From Oceanicella actignis (GTDB lineage Bacteria; Pseudomonadota; Alphaproteobacteria; Rhodobacterales; Rhodobacteraceae): a DNA stretch of 64,000 nucleotides. The notes beneath the pieces were generated by a model. It was not told the DNA's origin. It was given only the letters and a program-made list of their open reading frames with translations, and ran no database searches. The translations under genes and the position numbers were made by a program. Shown here in pieces: positions 16,810 to 26,813 of this stretch (position 1 is its first letter; each line of letters opens with the position of its first letter). The DNA lies in the NCBI RefSeq assembly GCF_008124525.1, contig NZ_VNHJ01000001.1, positions 248,001-312,000 on the forward strand, in the 5' to 3' direction.

Positions 16810-17525
16810 TGGACCGCACGCTCAAGGCCCTTTCGCTTGCGCTCAGCTACCCCACCCCCGAGCTGCAGCGCGCCATGCCCGAGATCGCGGCGGCGCTGGC
16901 CGCGGACTCGCGGCTGACCGCGGCGGCGCGGCGCGCGCTGCGCCCGCTGATGCAGGCGCTGGCGCAGGAGGACATCTACGCGCTGCAGGAAACCTATGTG
17001 GCGCTGTTCGACCGCACGCGCACGCTCTCGCTCAACCTGTTCGAGCATGTCCATGGCGAAAGCCGCGCGCGCGGCGGCGCCATGGTCTCGCTGCTCGAGA
17101 CCTACCGCGCGGGCGGGTTCGAGCCGGTCACGGCCGAGCTGCCCGACCACCTGCCGGTGCTGCTCGAGTTCCTGTCGCTTCGCCCCGCCGCCGAGGCGCG
17201 CGAGATCCTCGCCGACGCGGCGCATATCCTCAAGGCGCTGCAGACGCGGCTCGAGCGGCGCGAAAGCCCGTGGGCCGCGGCCTTCGCGGCGCTGGTCGAG
17301 CTGTCGGGCGCGCGCGTCGCCCCCGACGCGCTGGCCGAGCTTCTCGAGCAGCCCGAGACCGACCCCGACGACCTCAAGGCCCTGGACGCGGTGTGGGAAG
17401 AGGCCGAGGTGCGCTTCGGCCCCGACCCCAACGCCGGCTGCCCCGCCTCGCGCGAGATGCTGGCCCGCATGGCGACCGATCCCGCCGCGCCCGAGAAACC
17501 CCGCGCCCTCGGCGCGGCCCGGTGA
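16809..17525 (+). CDS. narJ: Nitrate reductase molybdenum cofactor assembly chaperone
   Basis: A 238-residue cytoplasmic chaperone of the NarJ/TorD type that holds apo-NarGH until cofactor insertion; it is not part of the final enzyme. Family segments LSYPTPELQRAMPEI and SLNLFEHVHGESRARGGAM are present. It begins within the narH stop (TGATG), indicating coupled translation. The C-terminus is proline/alanine-rich. narI follows after 12 bases. Confidence 0.95.
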   Translation: MDRTLKALSLALSYPTPELQRAMPEIAAALAADSRLTAAARRALRPLMQALAQEDIYALQETYVALFDRTRTLSLNLFEHVHGESRARGGAMVSLLETYRAGGFEPVTAELPDHLPVLLEFLSLRPAAEAREILADAAHILKALQTRLERRESPWAAAFAALVELSGARVAPDALAELLEQPETDPDDLKALDAVWEEAEVRFGPDPNAGCPASREMLARMATDPAAPEKPRALGAAR

Positions 17526-17537
17526 CGGAGAAAGACG

Positions 17538-18251
17538 ATGCATCACTTCCTTTTCGGCATCTATCCCTACATCGCCCTCACGGTCATGATCGTGGGCTCG
17601 ATCGCCCGCTATGACCGCGACCCGTTCACGTGGAAAAGCTCGTCGTCGCAGCTTCTGCGCCGGCGCCAGCTGGTCGTGGGCTCGATCCTGTTCCATGTCG
17701 GGGTGCTGGTCATCTTCTTCGGCCACCTGATCGGCCTTCTGACGCCCATCGCCGTGTTCGAGGCGCTGGGGATCAGCCACGGCGCCAAGCAGATTCTGGC
17801 CGTGGTCGCGGGCGGCGTGGCGGGCGTCATGGCGCTGGCGGGGGGCGGCATGCTGATGCACCGGCGCTGGACCGATCCGCGCATCCGCGCCACCTCGAGC
17901 GTCATGGACATGCTGATCCTGGCGCTGCTGCTGGCGCAGCTCGTGCTGGGAATCGGGACCATCTTCGTCTCGCTCCAGCACCTGGACGGCGAAGAGATGG
18001 TGCGCTTCATGGCCTGGGCCCAGGGCATCTTCACCTTCGACGCCGCCGCGGCCGACCACATCGCCGACGCCGCCCTGGTCTTCAAGCTGCACCTGTTCCT
18101 GGGGCTGACGATCTTCCTGCTCTTCCCCTTCACGCGGCTGGTGCACATCCTGTCGGGGCTGGCGGCGCCGGTGCGCTTCGCGCTGCGCAGCGGCTACCAG
18201 ATCGTGCGCACGCGCCGGCAGGCGCGGGCGCGGGCGGGGGCGGGGCGATGA
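17538..18251 (+). CDS. narI: Respiratory nitrate reductase gamma subunit (di-haem cytochrome b)
   Basis: A 237-residue membrane protein with five helices that takes electrons from quinol on the periplasmic side and passes them to NarH. Histidines at the expected places, in SILFHVGVLVIFFGH and near KLHLFLGLTIF, are candidates for the haem b ligands. The N-terminus MHHFLFGIYPYIALTVMIVG is typical of NarI. The stop overlaps the start of the parvulin gene (ATGA). Confidence 0.95.
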   Translation: MHHFLFGIYPYIALTVMIVGSIARYDRDPFTWKSSSSQLLRRRQLVVGSILFHVGVLVIFFGHLIGLLTPIAVFEALGISHGAKQILAVVAGGVAGVMALAGGGMLMHRRWTDPRIRATSSVMDMLILALLLAQLVLGIGTIFVSLQHLDGEEMVRFMAWAQGIFTFDAAAADHIADAALVFKLHLFLGLTIFLLFPFTRLVHILSGLAAPVRFALRSGYQIVRTRRQARARAGAGR

Positions 18252-19087
18252 GCGAGCCCCTGTTCCCCGACGTCGTCGTCAACGGCCAGCGCATCCCCGC
18301 CGCGCAGGTCGCGGCCGAGGCCCAGCACCACGCCGCCCCGCGCGGCAAGCCGGGCCTGGCGTGGCGGGCGGCCGCGCGCGCCATGGCGGTGCGCGCGCTG
18401 CTCTTGCAGGAGGCGCGGCGCAGGGGGCTGCGCCCCGCGCCGGCCGAGCTCGCGCCCGGCCGCTTCGAGACCGAGGAAGAGGCCCTGATCCGCGCTCTTC
18501 TGGACGAGGCGGTGGCCCCGCCCGCGCCCGACGAGGCGGCCGTGCGCGCCGAATGGGCGCGCGATCCGGGCCGTTTCCGCGCGCCGCCCTTGTGGGAGGT
18601 CTCGCACATCCTCGTGCAGTGCGACCCGCGCGACGCCGCCGCGCGCGAGGCGGCGCTGCGCCGCGCCCGCGAGCTGGCCGAGCGCGTCCGCGCCCGGCCG
18701 CGCGACTTCGCCCGCATCGCGCAGGAAAGCAGCGACTGCGCCTCGCGCGCGGCGGGCGGCGCGCTGGGCCAGCTGCGGCCGGGCGATTGCGCGCCCGAAT
18801 TCGAAGCCGCGCTGCGGCGCATGTCGCCGGGCGAGATCACGGCCGAGCCGGTGCTCAGCCGTCATGGTTGGCATGTGATCCGGCTCGAGGCGCGGGCCGA
18901 TGGGCCGCCGCTGCCTTATGAGTCCGCGCGCGGGCGCATCCTCGAGGCGATGGAGAAGGCCGCCTGGGCGCGGGCTGCGCGCGCATTCGTGGCCGAGCTG
19001 GCCGCGCGCGCCCAGATCAGCGGCGTGGATCTGGCCCCTCCCCATGGCGCGGGCGGAGCCGCCGAAACCGCCGCCGCGCCCGGCTGA
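18248..19087 (+). CDS. Parvulin-type peptidyl-prolyl isomerase in the nar operon
   Basis: A 279-residue protein with a parvulin/rotamase domain at about 116-215 (WEVSHILVQCDPRDAAA ... LSRHGWHVIRLEAR) and a helical N-terminal SurA/NifM-like region. No signal peptide is seen, so a cytoplasmic role is likely. NifM, a related protein, helps fold nitrogenase iron protein; by analogy this one may help fold a nitrate reductase subunit. A PpiC-like gene at the end of nar operons is known from several proteobacteria. It overlaps narI by 4 bases and ends the operon before a hairpin at 19115-19138. Confidence 0.85.
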   Translation: MSEPLFPDVVVNGQRIPAAQVAAEAQHHAAPRGKPGLAWRAAARAMAVRALLLQEARRRGLRPAPAELAPGRFETEEEALIRALLDEAVAPPAPDEAAVRAEWARDPGRFRAPPLWEVSHILVQCDPRDAAAREAALRRARELAERVRARPRDFARIAQESSDCASRAAGGALGQLRPGDCAPEFEAALRRMSPGEITAEPVLSRHGWHVIRLEARADGPPLPYESARGRILEAMEKAAWARAARAFVAELAARAQISGVDLAPPHGAGGAAETAAAPG

Positions 19088-19114
19088 CCGCCGGGCGCCT
19101 TCGCCAAGGGCGCG

Positions 19115-19138
19115 GCGGCGCCCCCGCCGGGGCGCCGC
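19115..19138. terminator. GC-rich hairpin between convergent nar operon and fba
   Basis: A perfect 10-bp stem GCGGCGCCCC / GGGGCGCCGC with a CGCC loop lies between two convergent genes. It can serve both directions. There is no T run, so it is only a probable terminator. Confidence 0.5.
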
Positions 19139-19147
19139 GGGTTCGGC

Positions 19148-20077
19148 TCAGGCCTTGCCCTTGTAGATGTCGATCAGGTCCGACAGCATCTTCAGCGCCT
19201 CTTCGCGCGGGCGCTGGAAGGTGTTGCGGCCGATGATCGAGCCGTTGCCGCCGCCGTCGCGGATGGCGCGCGCATCGTCATAGACCGAGCTGGCGCCCTT
19301 CTTCGCGCCGCCCGAGAAGACCACGATCCGGCGGCCGTTGAAGGCGGCCTGCATGCAGTGGCGCACGCGCGCGGCCTGGGTCGAGATGTCGATCTTCTGC
19401 TCTTCGTAGACCTTCTTGGCCTCGGGCAGCTCGAGGTGATCGGTCGAGAGCTTGATCTTGATGATGTGCGCGCCCAGCAGCGCCGCGATCTGCGCCGCAT
19501 AGGCGGCGATGTCGATGGCGGTCTCGCCGTCCTTGCTCAGCGCCTCGCCGCGGGGGTAGGACCAGATCACGGTCGCCAGCCCCTTGGCGGCGGCCTCCTC
19601 GCGCATCTCCGAGATCTCCTCGAACATCTCGAGCCCGGCCGACGAGCCGGGATAGATCGTGAAGCCGATGGCCGAGCAGCCCAGCCGCAGCGCGTCGTCC
19701 ACCGAGGCGGTGATCGCCTGGTCCTTGGGGGCCTCGGCCGGGATCAGCGAGTTGGCCGAGTTGGCCTTGAGGATCATCGGGATCTGCCCGGCGAAGGTGT
19801 CGGCGCCGGCCTCGAGCATGCCCAGCGGCGCGGCATAGGCGTTCAGCCCCGCATCGATGGCCAGCTGGAAGTGATAGTGCGGATCATAGGCCGCCGGGTT
19901 GGGCGCGAAAGAGCGCGCGGGCCCGTGCTCGAAGCCCTGGTCCACCGGCAGGATGATCATCTTGCCGGTGCCGCCCAGCTTGCCGTGCATGAGCATCCGG
20001 CACAGGGCGCCCTTCACGCCGGGATTGTCGGCCTCGTAATAGGAAAGGATCTTCTGGACGGTGCGCGTCGCTTTCAT
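19148..20077 (-). CDS. fbaB: Fructose-bisphosphate aldolase class I (DhnA type)
   Basis: A 309-residue Schiff-base aldolase of the DhnA/archaeal type, which splits or forms fructose 1,6-bisphosphate. The lysine in HIIKIKLSTDH (Lys207 or Lys209) is the likely Schiff-base residue; GFEHGP, IYPGSS and FSGGAKKG are typical phosphate-site segments. It is the last gene of a tkt-gap-pgk-fba run and starts 114 bases downstream of pgk. RBS AGAGGGA precedes ATG 20077. Confidence 0.92.
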   Translation of the reverse strand: MKATRTVQKILSYYEADNPGVKGALCRMLMHGKLGGTGKMIILPVDQGFEHGPARSFAPNPAAYDPHYHFQLAIDAGLNAYAAPLGMLEAGADTFAGQIPMILKANSANSLIPAEAPKDQAITASVDDALRLGCSAIGFTIYPGSSAGLEMFEEISEMREEAAAKGLATVIWSYPRGEALSKDGETAIDIAAYAAQIAALLGAHIIKIKLSTDHLELPEAKKVYEEQKIDISTQAARVRHCMQAAFNGRRIVVFSGGAKKGASSVYDDARAIRDGGGNGSIIGRNTFQRPREEALKMLSDLIDIYKGKA

Positions 20078-20155
20078 GTCTGTCCCTCTTGAAATGGCCG
20101 GCGGCGAAGGGCCGGCGGCGCGATGGTTCCGGCGCGCGCGGCGCCGAGGCGGGGG

Positions 20156-20182
20156 CCGCGTCCGCCGCGCAGGCGGTCGCGG
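20156..20182 (-). terminator. Hairpin between pgk and fba
   Basis: CCGCG-T-CCGCC and GGCGG-T-CGCGG form an interrupted 11-bp stem around a GCGCA loop, 10 bases past the pgk stop. It may be a processing or attenuation structure; no T run is present. Confidence 0.35.
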
Positions 20183-20191
20183 CGCGGCGGT

Positions 20192-21385
20192 TCAGCAGGC
20201 TTCGAGCGCGGCGACGCCCGGCAGGGTCTTGCCCTCGAGCCATTCGAGAAAGGCGCCGCCCGCGGTCGAGACGTAGGAGAAATCCTGCGCCGCGCCCGAA
20301 GCGTTCAGCGCCGCCACCGTGTCGCCGCCGCCGGCGACCGACAAGAGCCGCCCCTCGCGCGTCAGCCTGGCGGCGTGGCGCGCGGCGGCGTCGGTGGCGG
20401 CGTTGAAGGGCGGCAGCTCGAACGCGCCGAGCGGGCCGTTCCACACCAGCGTGCGCGAGGCGTCGAAGGCCGCGCAGATGCGCGCGACGCTTTGCGGCCC
20501 GGCGTCAAGGATCATGGCGTCGGCGGGGCAGGCCTCGGCGGGAACGACGCGGCTGGGGGCGTGGGCCTTGAACTCTTCGGCCACGACCACGTCGATCGGC
20601 AGGATGATCTCGCAGCCGCGGCCCGCGGCCTCGCGCATGATGTCGCGCGCCGTGTCCAGCATGTCGCGTTCGCACAGCGAGCGGCCGACCTCGAGCCCCT
20701 GCGCGGCGAGAAAGGTGTTGGCCATGCCGCCGCCGATGACCAGCCGCTCGACCCGGCCCGAGAGGTTGCCCAGAAGGTCGAGCTTGGTCGAGACCTTGGC
20801 GCCGCCGACCACGGCGGCGACGGGGCGCTCGGGGCGGGCCAGCGCCTTTTCCAGCGCCTCGAGCTCCTTTTGCATCAGCCGCCCGGCGGCGCAGGGCAGG
20901 CGGCGCGCCAGCGCCTCGGTCGAGGCGTGGGCGCGGTGCGCGGCCGAGAAGGCGTCGTTCACATAGACGTCGCCCAGCGCGGCCAGCGCGTCGGCGAAGG
21001 CGGGGTCGTTCGCCTCTTCGCCCGGATGAAAGCGCAGGTTCTCGAGCAGCAGGACCGCGCCTTCGGGCAGCTCGGCCACGGCCTGGGCGGCGACGGGGCC
21101 GACGCAGTCGGGCGCGAAGCGCACCGGCGCGCCCAGCGCCGCCTCGAGCGCGGGGGCGACGGGCGCCAGCGACATCTGCGGGTTCGGCTTGCCCTTGGGG
21201 CGGCCGAAATGGGCCAGCAGAATGGGCTTGCCGCCCTTGTCCAGCACCTCGCGGATGGTGGGCAGGACGGCGCGGATGCGCGTGTCGTCGCTGACGCGGC
21301 CGTCCTGCATGGGCACGTTCAGATCCACGCGGATCAGCACGCGCTTGCCGCGCAGGTCCAGGTCATCAAGCGTCTTGAACGTCAT
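20192..21385 (-). CDS. pgk: Phosphoglycerate kinase
   Basis: A 397-residue glycolytic/gluconeogenic kinase that transfers phosphate between 1,3-bisphosphoglycerate and ADP. The N-terminal motif [14 protein letters not shown], the HFGRPKG segment and the C-terminal [11 protein letters not shown] nucleotide-binding loop are clear. The start at 21385 has AAGG 7 bases upstream; an upstream ATG at 21421 lacks a good site. It lies between gap and fba. Confidence 0.96.
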   Translation of the reverse strand: MTFKTLDDLDLRGKRVLIRVDLNVPMQDGRVSDDTRIRAVLPTIREVLDKGGKPILLAHFGRPKGKPNPQMSLAPVAPALEAALGAPVRFAPDCVGPVAAQAVAELPEGAVLLLENLRFHPGEEANDPAFADALAALGDVYVNDAFSAAHRAHASTEALARRLPCAAGRLMQKELEALEKALARPERPVAAVVGGAKVSTKLDLLGNLSGRVERLVIGGGMANTFLAAQGLEVGRSLCERDMLDTARDIMREAAGRGCEIILPIDVVVAEEFKAHAPSRVVPAEACPADAMILDAGPQSVARICAAFDASRTLVWNGPLGAFELPPFNAATDAAARHAARLTREGRLLSVAGGGDTVAALNASGAAQDFSYVSTAGGAFLEWLEGKTLPGVAALEAC

Positions 21386-21458
21386 CCTTGCACCTTGTCG
21401 TTCGCCGCGGGGGCCGGTCATGCGAAGGGGGCGCGTCGCCGCGCCCCCCCGGTTCGGA

Positions 21459-22460
21459 TCAGAGGAACTTCGCCATGGCGACGGCGGTGTCGCTCATGCG
21501 GTTCGAGAAGCCCCATTCGTTGTCATACCAGCTGAGGATGCGGCACATCGTGCCGTCCATCACCTTGGTCTGGTCCATGTGGAACACCGACGAGCGCGGA
21601 TCGTGGTTGAAGTCGACGCTGACCAGCTTCTCGTCCGTGTAGCCCAGGATCCCCTTCAGCTCGCCCTCGGCGGCCTCGCGGATGGCGGCGTTGATCTCTT
21701 CGACCGAGGTCGGGCGCGCGGCGACGAAGGTCAGGTCCACCACCGAGACGTTGGGCGTGGGCACGCGGATGGCGACGCCGTCCAGCTTGCCGTTCAGCTC
21801 GGGCAGCACCAGGCCCACGGCCTTGGCGGCGCCGGTCGAGGTCGGGATCATGGACATCGCCGCGGCGCGGGCGCGGTAAAGGTCCTTGTGCATGGTGTCC
21901 AGCGTGGGCTGGTCGCCGGTGTAGCTGTGGATGGTGGTCATGAAGCCGCGCTCGATGCCGATGGCCTTGTTCAGCACATAGGCGACCGGGGCGAGGCAGT
22001 TGGTGGTGCACGAGGCGTTCGAGACCACCAGGTCGTCGGCGGTCAGCGCGTCGTGGTTCACGCCGTAGACGATGGTCTTGTCCGCGCCCGAGGCCGGCGC
22101 CGAGACGAGCACGCGCCTGGCGCCGTTCTTGAGGTGCAGGGCGGCCTTCTCGCGGGCGGTGAAGATGCCGGTGCACTCCATGGCCACGTCGACGCCGTCC
22201 CAGGGCAGTTCCTCGGGGTTGCGGATGGCGGTGACCTTGATCGGGCCGCGGCCGACGTCGATCGAGTCGCCGACCACCTTCACCTCGGCGGGAAAGCGGC
22301 CGTGGACGCTGTCATAGCGCAGCAGGTGGGCGTTCGTGTCGACCGGGCCGAGATCGTTGATGGCGACCACCTCGATGTCGGTCCGGCCCGACTCGACGAT
22401 GGCGCGCAGAACGTTGCGCCCGATGCGCCCGAAACCGTTGATGGCGACCTTCACCGTCAT
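21459..22460 (-). CDS. gap: Glyceraldehyde-3-phosphate dehydrogenase, type I
   Basis: A 333-residue NAD(P)-dependent dehydrogenase. The NAD motif is [10 protein letters not shown] (7-16) and the catalytic cysteine is Cys151 in ASCTTNC. It has a strong GGAGGAG site before ATG 22460. It precedes pgk by 73 bases and follows tkt after a 426-base gap, so it probably has its own promoter. Confidence 0.97.
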   Translation of the reverse strand: MTVKVAINGFGRIGRNVLRAIVESGRTDIEVVAINDLGPVDTNAHLLRYDSVHGRFPAEVKVVGDSIDVGRGPIKVTAIRNPEELPWDGVDVAMECTGIFTAREKAALHLKNGARRVLVSAPASGADKTIVYGVNHDALTADDLVVSNASCTTNCLAPVAYVLNKAIGIERGFMTTIHSYTGDQPTLDTMHKDLYRARAAAMSMIPTSTGAAKAVGLVLPELNGKLDGVAIRVPTPNVSVVDLTFVAARPTSVEEINAAIREAAEGELKGILGYTDEKLVSVDFNHDPRSSVFHMDQTKVMDGTMCRILSWYDNEWGFSNRMSDTAVAMAKFL

Positions 22461-22886
22461 GCTGCACTCCTCCAGAGTTTCAACGCCCGGCCGGTGCGGC
22501 GGGCTTGGGGTTCGCCGCGCTTATAGCCAAGGGCCGGGCGCTGCGGAAGCCGCGAAATGCCGCCGCCCGCCCCCGCCCCCCGCGCGAGGCGCGGCGCGAT
22601 CGCGCGCGCGCCGGCCGGAAGGCGCGGCGGGTCGGCGCAAGGGACGTCGCGCGGCGTCGGGGGCGAGGGGGCGCGCATGGGCGCGCCGCGGAGCGGGCCG
22701 GCCGGGCGCGACGCGCGGGCCGCTGCGTTCGAGAGCCCTGCGGGGGCCGCGCGGGCATGGGATGGCGACCCGCCCCGGGCCGGCGCGGCCGCCGTCCTGC
22801 CCGGCCGCGCAGGCCGCCCCCGGCGGGCGCAGGCGCGGTCGCCCGCAAGCGCGGATCCGGCCCCACGCCGCCGCGCGGCCGCGCCT
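22461..22886. other. Non-coding gap between tkt and gap
   Basis: 426 bases of extremely GC-rich DNA with no credible gene. The minus strand has a TATAAG element near 22520, about 60 bases before the gap start, with only a weak -35 (TTCCGC at 17 bp). This is the most likely site of a gap promoter. Nothing else is recognised. Confidence 0.4.
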
Positions 22887-24905
22887 TCAGAGCAGGTCGC
22901 GGACCTTTTGCGCCACGGCCTCGGCGGTGATGCCGAAATGGCGGTAGAGGTCGGGCGCCGGAGCCGAGGCGCCGAAGCCCTCCATCCCGACGAAGGCGGC
23001 CTTCTTCTCGGAGCCGCGCTCGCCGCACAGCCAGCGGTCCCAGCCGAAGGGGCTCGCGGCCTCGACCGCGACGCGCACGGGGCCGGCGGGCAGCACCTTG
23101 CGCCGATAGGCCTCGTCCTGGGCGGAGAACAGCTCCCAGCACGGCATCGAGACCACGCGCGCGCCGATGCCGTCGGCCTCGAGCAGCTCGCGCGCGGCAA
23201 GGGCGATCTCGACCTCCGAGCCCGTGGCCAGGATGATGGCGCGGCGCTTGTGGTCGGCCTCGGCCAGCACATAGGCGCCCTGCGCGGTCAGGTTGCGGTT
23301 GGTGTGGCGGGTGCGCACCGTGGGCAGGTTCTGCCGGCTCAGCGCCAGCACCGAGGGCGTCGAGCGGGCCATGAGCGCCAGCTCCCACGCCTCGGCCGTC
23401 TCGACGCCGTCGGCGGGGCGGAAGACGTTCATGTTGGGCGTGGCGCGCAGCATGGCCAGGTGCTCGACGGGCTGGTGGGTGGGGCCGTCCTCGCCAAGGC
23501 CGATGCTGTCATGGGTCATGACGTAGACCGTGCGCACGCCCATCAGCGCCGACAGCCGCATCGCGCCGCGCGCATAGTCCGAGAACACCAGGAAGGTGCC
23601 GCCATAGGGCGCGCAGCCACCATGCAGCGCCAGGCCGTTCATGGCCGCGGCCATGCCGTGCTCGCGAATGCCGTAGAACACGTAGCGGCCCTTGCGGTTC
23701 TCGGGGGTGAAGGGTTCGAGATCCGGCGTGCGGGTGTTGTTCGAGCCGGTCAGATCCGCCGAGCCGCCGATCGTCTCGGGCATGACCGGGTTGATGACCG
23801 CCAGCGCGTTCTCGGACGCCTTGCGCGTGGCCACCTTGGGCCGGGTTTCCGAGATCTGCTTCTTGAGGCGGCGGATGGCGGCGGACAGCTTCTTGGGCGG
23901 CTCGCCGGCGATCACGCGCGCGAACTCGGCCTGGCGCGCGGGCGACAGGCGGGCCATGCGCTCTTCCCAGGCGGCCTTCTCGGCCGCGCCGCGCTCGCCG
24001 ATCGCCTTCCAGGCGGCGGCGACCTCGGCCGGGATCTCGAAGGGCGGGTAGGGCCAGCCGTAGATCTCGCGCAGGCGGGCGATCTCGTCGGCGCCCAGCG
24101 GCGCGCCATGGGCCGCGGCGCTGTCCTGCTTGGCGGGCGAGCCGAAGCCGATATGCGTGCGGCAGGCGACCAGAACCGGCGCGTCGGCGCCGCGCGCGGC
24201 CGTCAGGGCGCGGTCGATGTCGTCGGGATCATGGCCGTCGCATTCGAGCACCGTCCAGCCCGAGGCGGCGAAGCGCGCCTTCTGGTCGGTGACGTCGGCC
24301 AGCGAGACGGCGCCGTCGATCGAGATGCCGTTGTCGTCCCACAGCACGATCAGCTTGTTCAGCCGCTGGCGGCCGGCCAGGCCGATCGCCTCCTGGCTGA
24401 TTCCCTCCATCAGGCAGCCGTCGCCGGCGATCACCCAGGTGCGGTGATCCACCGCCTTCTTGCCGAAGCGCGCCTGCATCGACTGCTCGGCCATCGCCAT
24501 GCCCACGGCGGTCGCCAGGCCCTGGCCGAGCGGGCCGGTGGTGGTCTCGACGCCCGGGGCGTGGCCGTATTCCGGGTGGCCCGCCGTCTTCGCGCCCAGC
24601 TGGCGGAAGCGGCGCAGCTCGTCCATCGTCATGCCGGGCGCGCCCGTCAGGTGCAGCAGCGCGTAAAGCAGCATCGAGCCGTGCCCGGCCGACAGCACGA
24701 AGCGGTCGCGGTCGGGCCAGTCGGGCGAGGGCCCGTGGAATTTCAGGTGCCGCTCGAACAGCACGGTCGCCACGTCGGCCATGCCCATGGGCATGCCGGG
24801 ATGGCCGGAATTGGCGGCCTGCACCGCGTCCACGGCCAGCATGCGCAGCGCGGCGGCCTTCATCCAGTGATCGGGGTGCTTGGCGCGAAGTTCGGAAATG
24901 TCCAC
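22887..24905 (-). CDS. tkt: Transketolase
   Basis: A 672-residue thiamine-diphosphate enzyme of the pentose phosphate pathway, also of the Calvin cycle if present. The ThDP motif begins GDGCLMEG and ends at the DDN about 25 residues later. N-terminal GHPGMPMG and the central [17 protein letters not shown] are family signatures. The start is taken as GTG at 24905, which gives the usual protein start ([12 protein letters not shown]) and has AGGAAG upstream; the longer open frame adds a low-complexity Pro/Arg stretch. A promoter candidate lies at 25003-25031. Confidence 0.95.
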   Translation of the reverse strand: MDISELRAKHPDHWMKAAALRMLAVDAVQAANSGHPGMPMGMADVATVLFERHLKFHGPSPDWPDRDRFVLSAGHGSMLLYALLHLTGAPGMTMDELRRFRQLGAKTAGHPEYGHAPGVETTTGPLGQGLATAVGMAMAEQSMQARFGKKAVDHRTWVIAGDGCLMEGISQEAIGLAGRQRLNKLIVLWDDNGISIDGAVSLADVTDQKARFAASGWTVLECDGHDPDDIDRALTAARGADAPVLVACRTHIGFGSPAKQDSAAAHGAPLGADEIARLREIYGWPYPPFEIPAEVAAAWKAIGERGAAEKAAWEERMARLSPARQAEFARVIAGEPPKKLSAAIRRLKKQISETRPKVATRKASENALAVINPVMPETIGGSADLTGSNNTRTPDLEPFTPENRKGRYVFYGIREHGMAAAMNGLALHGGCAPYGGTFLVFSDYARGAMRLSALMGVRTVYVMTHDSIGLGEDGPTHQPVEHLAMLRATPNMNVFRPADGVETAEAWELALMARSTPSVLALSRQNLPTVRTRHTNRNLTAQGAYVLAEADHKRRAIILATGSEVEIALAARELLEADGIGARVVSMPCWELFSAQDEAYRRKVLPAGPVRVAVEAASPFGWDRWLCGERGSEKKAAFVGMEGFGASAPAPDLYRHFGITAEAVAQKVRDLL

Positions 24906-25207
24906 GGCGTCGGTCTTCCTGCGAATGGCGCCCGTCGGGGGCGGGGCGCGTGTGGGGCTGGGCGGCGCGGGGCCATGCGGCGGGCCCGGCGGATCGGGGC
25001 GCACAATGCTTGCGGGGCGGGGCGGGGTCAAGCCGGGGGGCGGCGCGCGGCGCGGATCGTGGCGCGGCGGGGACTTGCGCGGCGCGCGCACGCCGACTCT
25101 CGAAATGATTCGCGTCCTGATGCTAGGTTCGGACAAGCGGGCTCCCGGGTGATTCGGCCGCGCCGCCGCCCGCGCGGCGCCGGCCGCAGACGCGAACGGA
25201 GGCAGGA
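24906..25207. other. Divergent intergenic region between tkt and the coiled-coil gene
   Basis: 302 bases without a gene. It holds a tkt promoter candidate on the minus strand. A relatively AT-richer stretch near 25100-25135 precedes the plus-strand genes, but no clear -35/-10 pair was found there. Confidence 0.4.
25003..25031 (-). promoter_or_regulatory. Candidate tkt promoter
   Basis: On the minus strand TTGACC (25026-25031) and CATTGT (25003-25008) are separated by 17 bases. The -35 matches consensus at 5 of 6; the -10 is weak. The predicted leader is about 95 bases. Confidence 0.4.
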
Positions 25208-25471
25208 ATGAACGACGAAGCCGCGCGAAACGCCCCCGCCGGCGCGCGCCTGACCGCGGCGCGGCGCGCCTTCGCCGCGGCGCTCAGCGACCTCGAGGCC
25301 GCGGCGCACATGGCCGATGCGGCGCGCATCGAGGCGCTCGAGGACCGCATCGCCCGGCTGGAGGAAGAGCGCGCGCGCCTTCGCGCCGAGCTCGAGGCCA
25401 TGCGCCGCGCGCGCGAGCTGGACGCGGCGATGATCGAGGAAGCGCTGAACGAGCTGCGCGCGGTGGTCTGA
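25208..25471 (+). CDS. Small coiled-coil protein (DUF4164-like)
   Basis: An 87-residue protein that is almost all charged heptad-like helix (about 18-85: [20 protein letters not shown]). It has no membrane segment. In alphaproteobacteria a similar small coiled-coil gene often precedes zapA; here it ends 27 bases before zapA. It may be structural or division-linked, but the function is not established. ATG 25208 follows GGAGGCAGGA. Confidence 0.65.
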   Translation: MNDEAARNAPAGARLTAARRAFAAALSDLEAAAHMADAARIEALEDRIARLEEERARLRAELEAMRRARELDAAMIEEALNELRAVV

Positions 25472-25498
25472 CGCCGCGGCATCAGAGGGGACGAGTGC

Positions 25499-26404
25499 AT
25501 GGCTGACATGGATCTGACGATCGGCGGGCGGGTCTATCGCGTCGCCTGCGCCGACGGCGAAGAGCCGCGCCTGGCGCGCGTGGCGGCCCTGCTGGCCGAA
25601 GAGGCCGACGCCCTGCGCGCCCGCTTCGGTCCGCTGGCCGAGGCGCGCGTGCTGCTGATGGCGGGGCTGATGGTGGCCGACAAGCTGTTGACCGAACGCG
25701 AAAGCCGCCCCGAGCCCGCCCCCATGGCCGAAGCCGAGGCCGAGGCGCGCGCGCAGGCGCTGGAAGAGGCGCTGGCCGAGGCCGACGAGCGCGCCCGCGC
25801 GCTCGAGCAGAGGCTTGAGCAGGCGCTGGCCATGCTGCGCGACGCGGAAGAGGCCGCCGCCGCGCGCGACGAGGGCGCGGGCGCCGACGCCGCCCGGCTT
25901 GCCGCGGCCGAGCTGCGGGCCGAGGCGCTCGAGGCGCGGATCCGCCGTCTCGAAGCCGCCGAGGAGGAGGCGGTGCGCGCGCTGGACGAGGCGACGCGCA
26001 AGGTCGTCGCCCTGTCGGCCGAGCTGCGCGCCGGCCTCGGCGACGCGCAGGACGATGACGACGCGCAGGACGATCTCGGCGACGACGTCGATCCGGCCGG
26101 GCAGGATGCGGAGCCGGGCGGCGCGGCCGATGCCGCCGACGACGCCGAGGCGGACGCGGCCGAAGCGCCCGGCGCAATGGGCGGCGCTGCGGAACACGGC
26201 GCGAAGGAACACGGCGCGAAGGAACACGGCGCGAAGCACGGCGCAGCCGCGGGCGCCGCGGGCCAGGAGGCGCCCGAACGCCCCGCTTCGGCCGGATCGA
26301 GCGCCGGCGAACAAGCCGCCCCTGCGCCCGCGCCCGCCGATGGCCGCGATGCGGGGCAGCTTGACCTTCTGGGTCCCGAGCCGTCCGATTCGGGCAAGAG
26401 CTGA
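25499..26404 (+). CDS. zapA: Cell division protein ZapA with a long C-terminal extension
   Basis: The first about 100 residues are a ZapA domain (MDLTIGGRVYRVACADGEE, then an ALLAEEADALRARFG helix), which binds FtsZ and bundles Z-ring filaments. ZapA is normally about 100-130 residues; this one has 301. The extra part is a long coiled coil (about 75-180), an acidic segment (about 180-225), three perfect EHGAK-type repeats, an Ala/Pro-rich linker and the conserved-looking end GQLDLLGPEPSDSGKS. The frame is intact and codon use matches neighbours. It is followed by a probable 6S RNA, the usual alphaproteobacterial order. Confidence 0.82.
   Translation: MADMDLTIGGRVYRVACADGEEPRLARVAALLAEEADALRARFGPLAEARVLLMAGLMVADKLLTERESRPEPAPMAEAEAEARAQALEEALAEADERARALEQRLEQALAMLRDAEEAAAARDEGAGADAARLAAAELRAEALEARIRRLEAAEEEAVRALDEATRKVVALSAELRAGLGDAQDDDDAQDDLGDDVDPAGQDAEPGGAADAADDAEADAAEAPGAMGGAAEHGAKEHGAKEHGAKHGAAAGAAGQEAPERPASAGSSAGEQAAPAPAPADGRDAGQLDLLGPEPSDSGKS
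26192..26244 (+). repeat. 15-bp in-frame tandem repeat inside zapA
   Basis: The unit GAACACGGCGCGAAG occurs three times in a row (26192-26236), followed by an 8-base partial copy. It encodes Glu-His-Gly-Ala-Lys repeats. Identical copies at DNA level suggest recent slippage, so copy number may vary between strains. Confidence 0.9.
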
Positions 26405-26813
26405 AGGCGGGGCTTGCCGCCGAGCGGGCCGTGACGCCCGCAGCCGCTTCATCCGGCGTCTCGGGGCGCCGCGAAGGTCGTGGCGCGGACCGGCCGAAGC
26501 GGGCGCGCCAGGCGGCGCGGATGGCGCGAGGGCTGGGCCGGGGCGGGAGAGCATGGCGCAAGCGGCGCCGCGCGCCCGGGCCGGGGCGACTGGGGCCGAG
26601 GCGCCGGAGGCCGAGGCGACGGGGGGCGACGGGGGACGACGGGGGCCCCGGTGCAGCGGTGCGCCTGGCCGGGCGCAGCCCTCCAGACCGGCGGGCCCCA
26701 AGGCGACCCGAGCGCAGCCGCGCCGCGGACAGCCGGCCGGAACGGAAGCGGCGCGGCGCGCGAACCCGCTCTTGATCCCCCGATCTTGACCCATGCCGCG
26801 CGGCCCGTCGCCG
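26405..26813. other. Gap between zapA and the 6S RNA candidate
   Basis: About 410 bases of GC-rich DNA with no supported gene. It may hold the promoter of the RNA: a TTGATC...CGATCTTGAC stretch at 26772-26790 is the least GC-rich part. No clear -10 was found. Confidence 0.4.
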
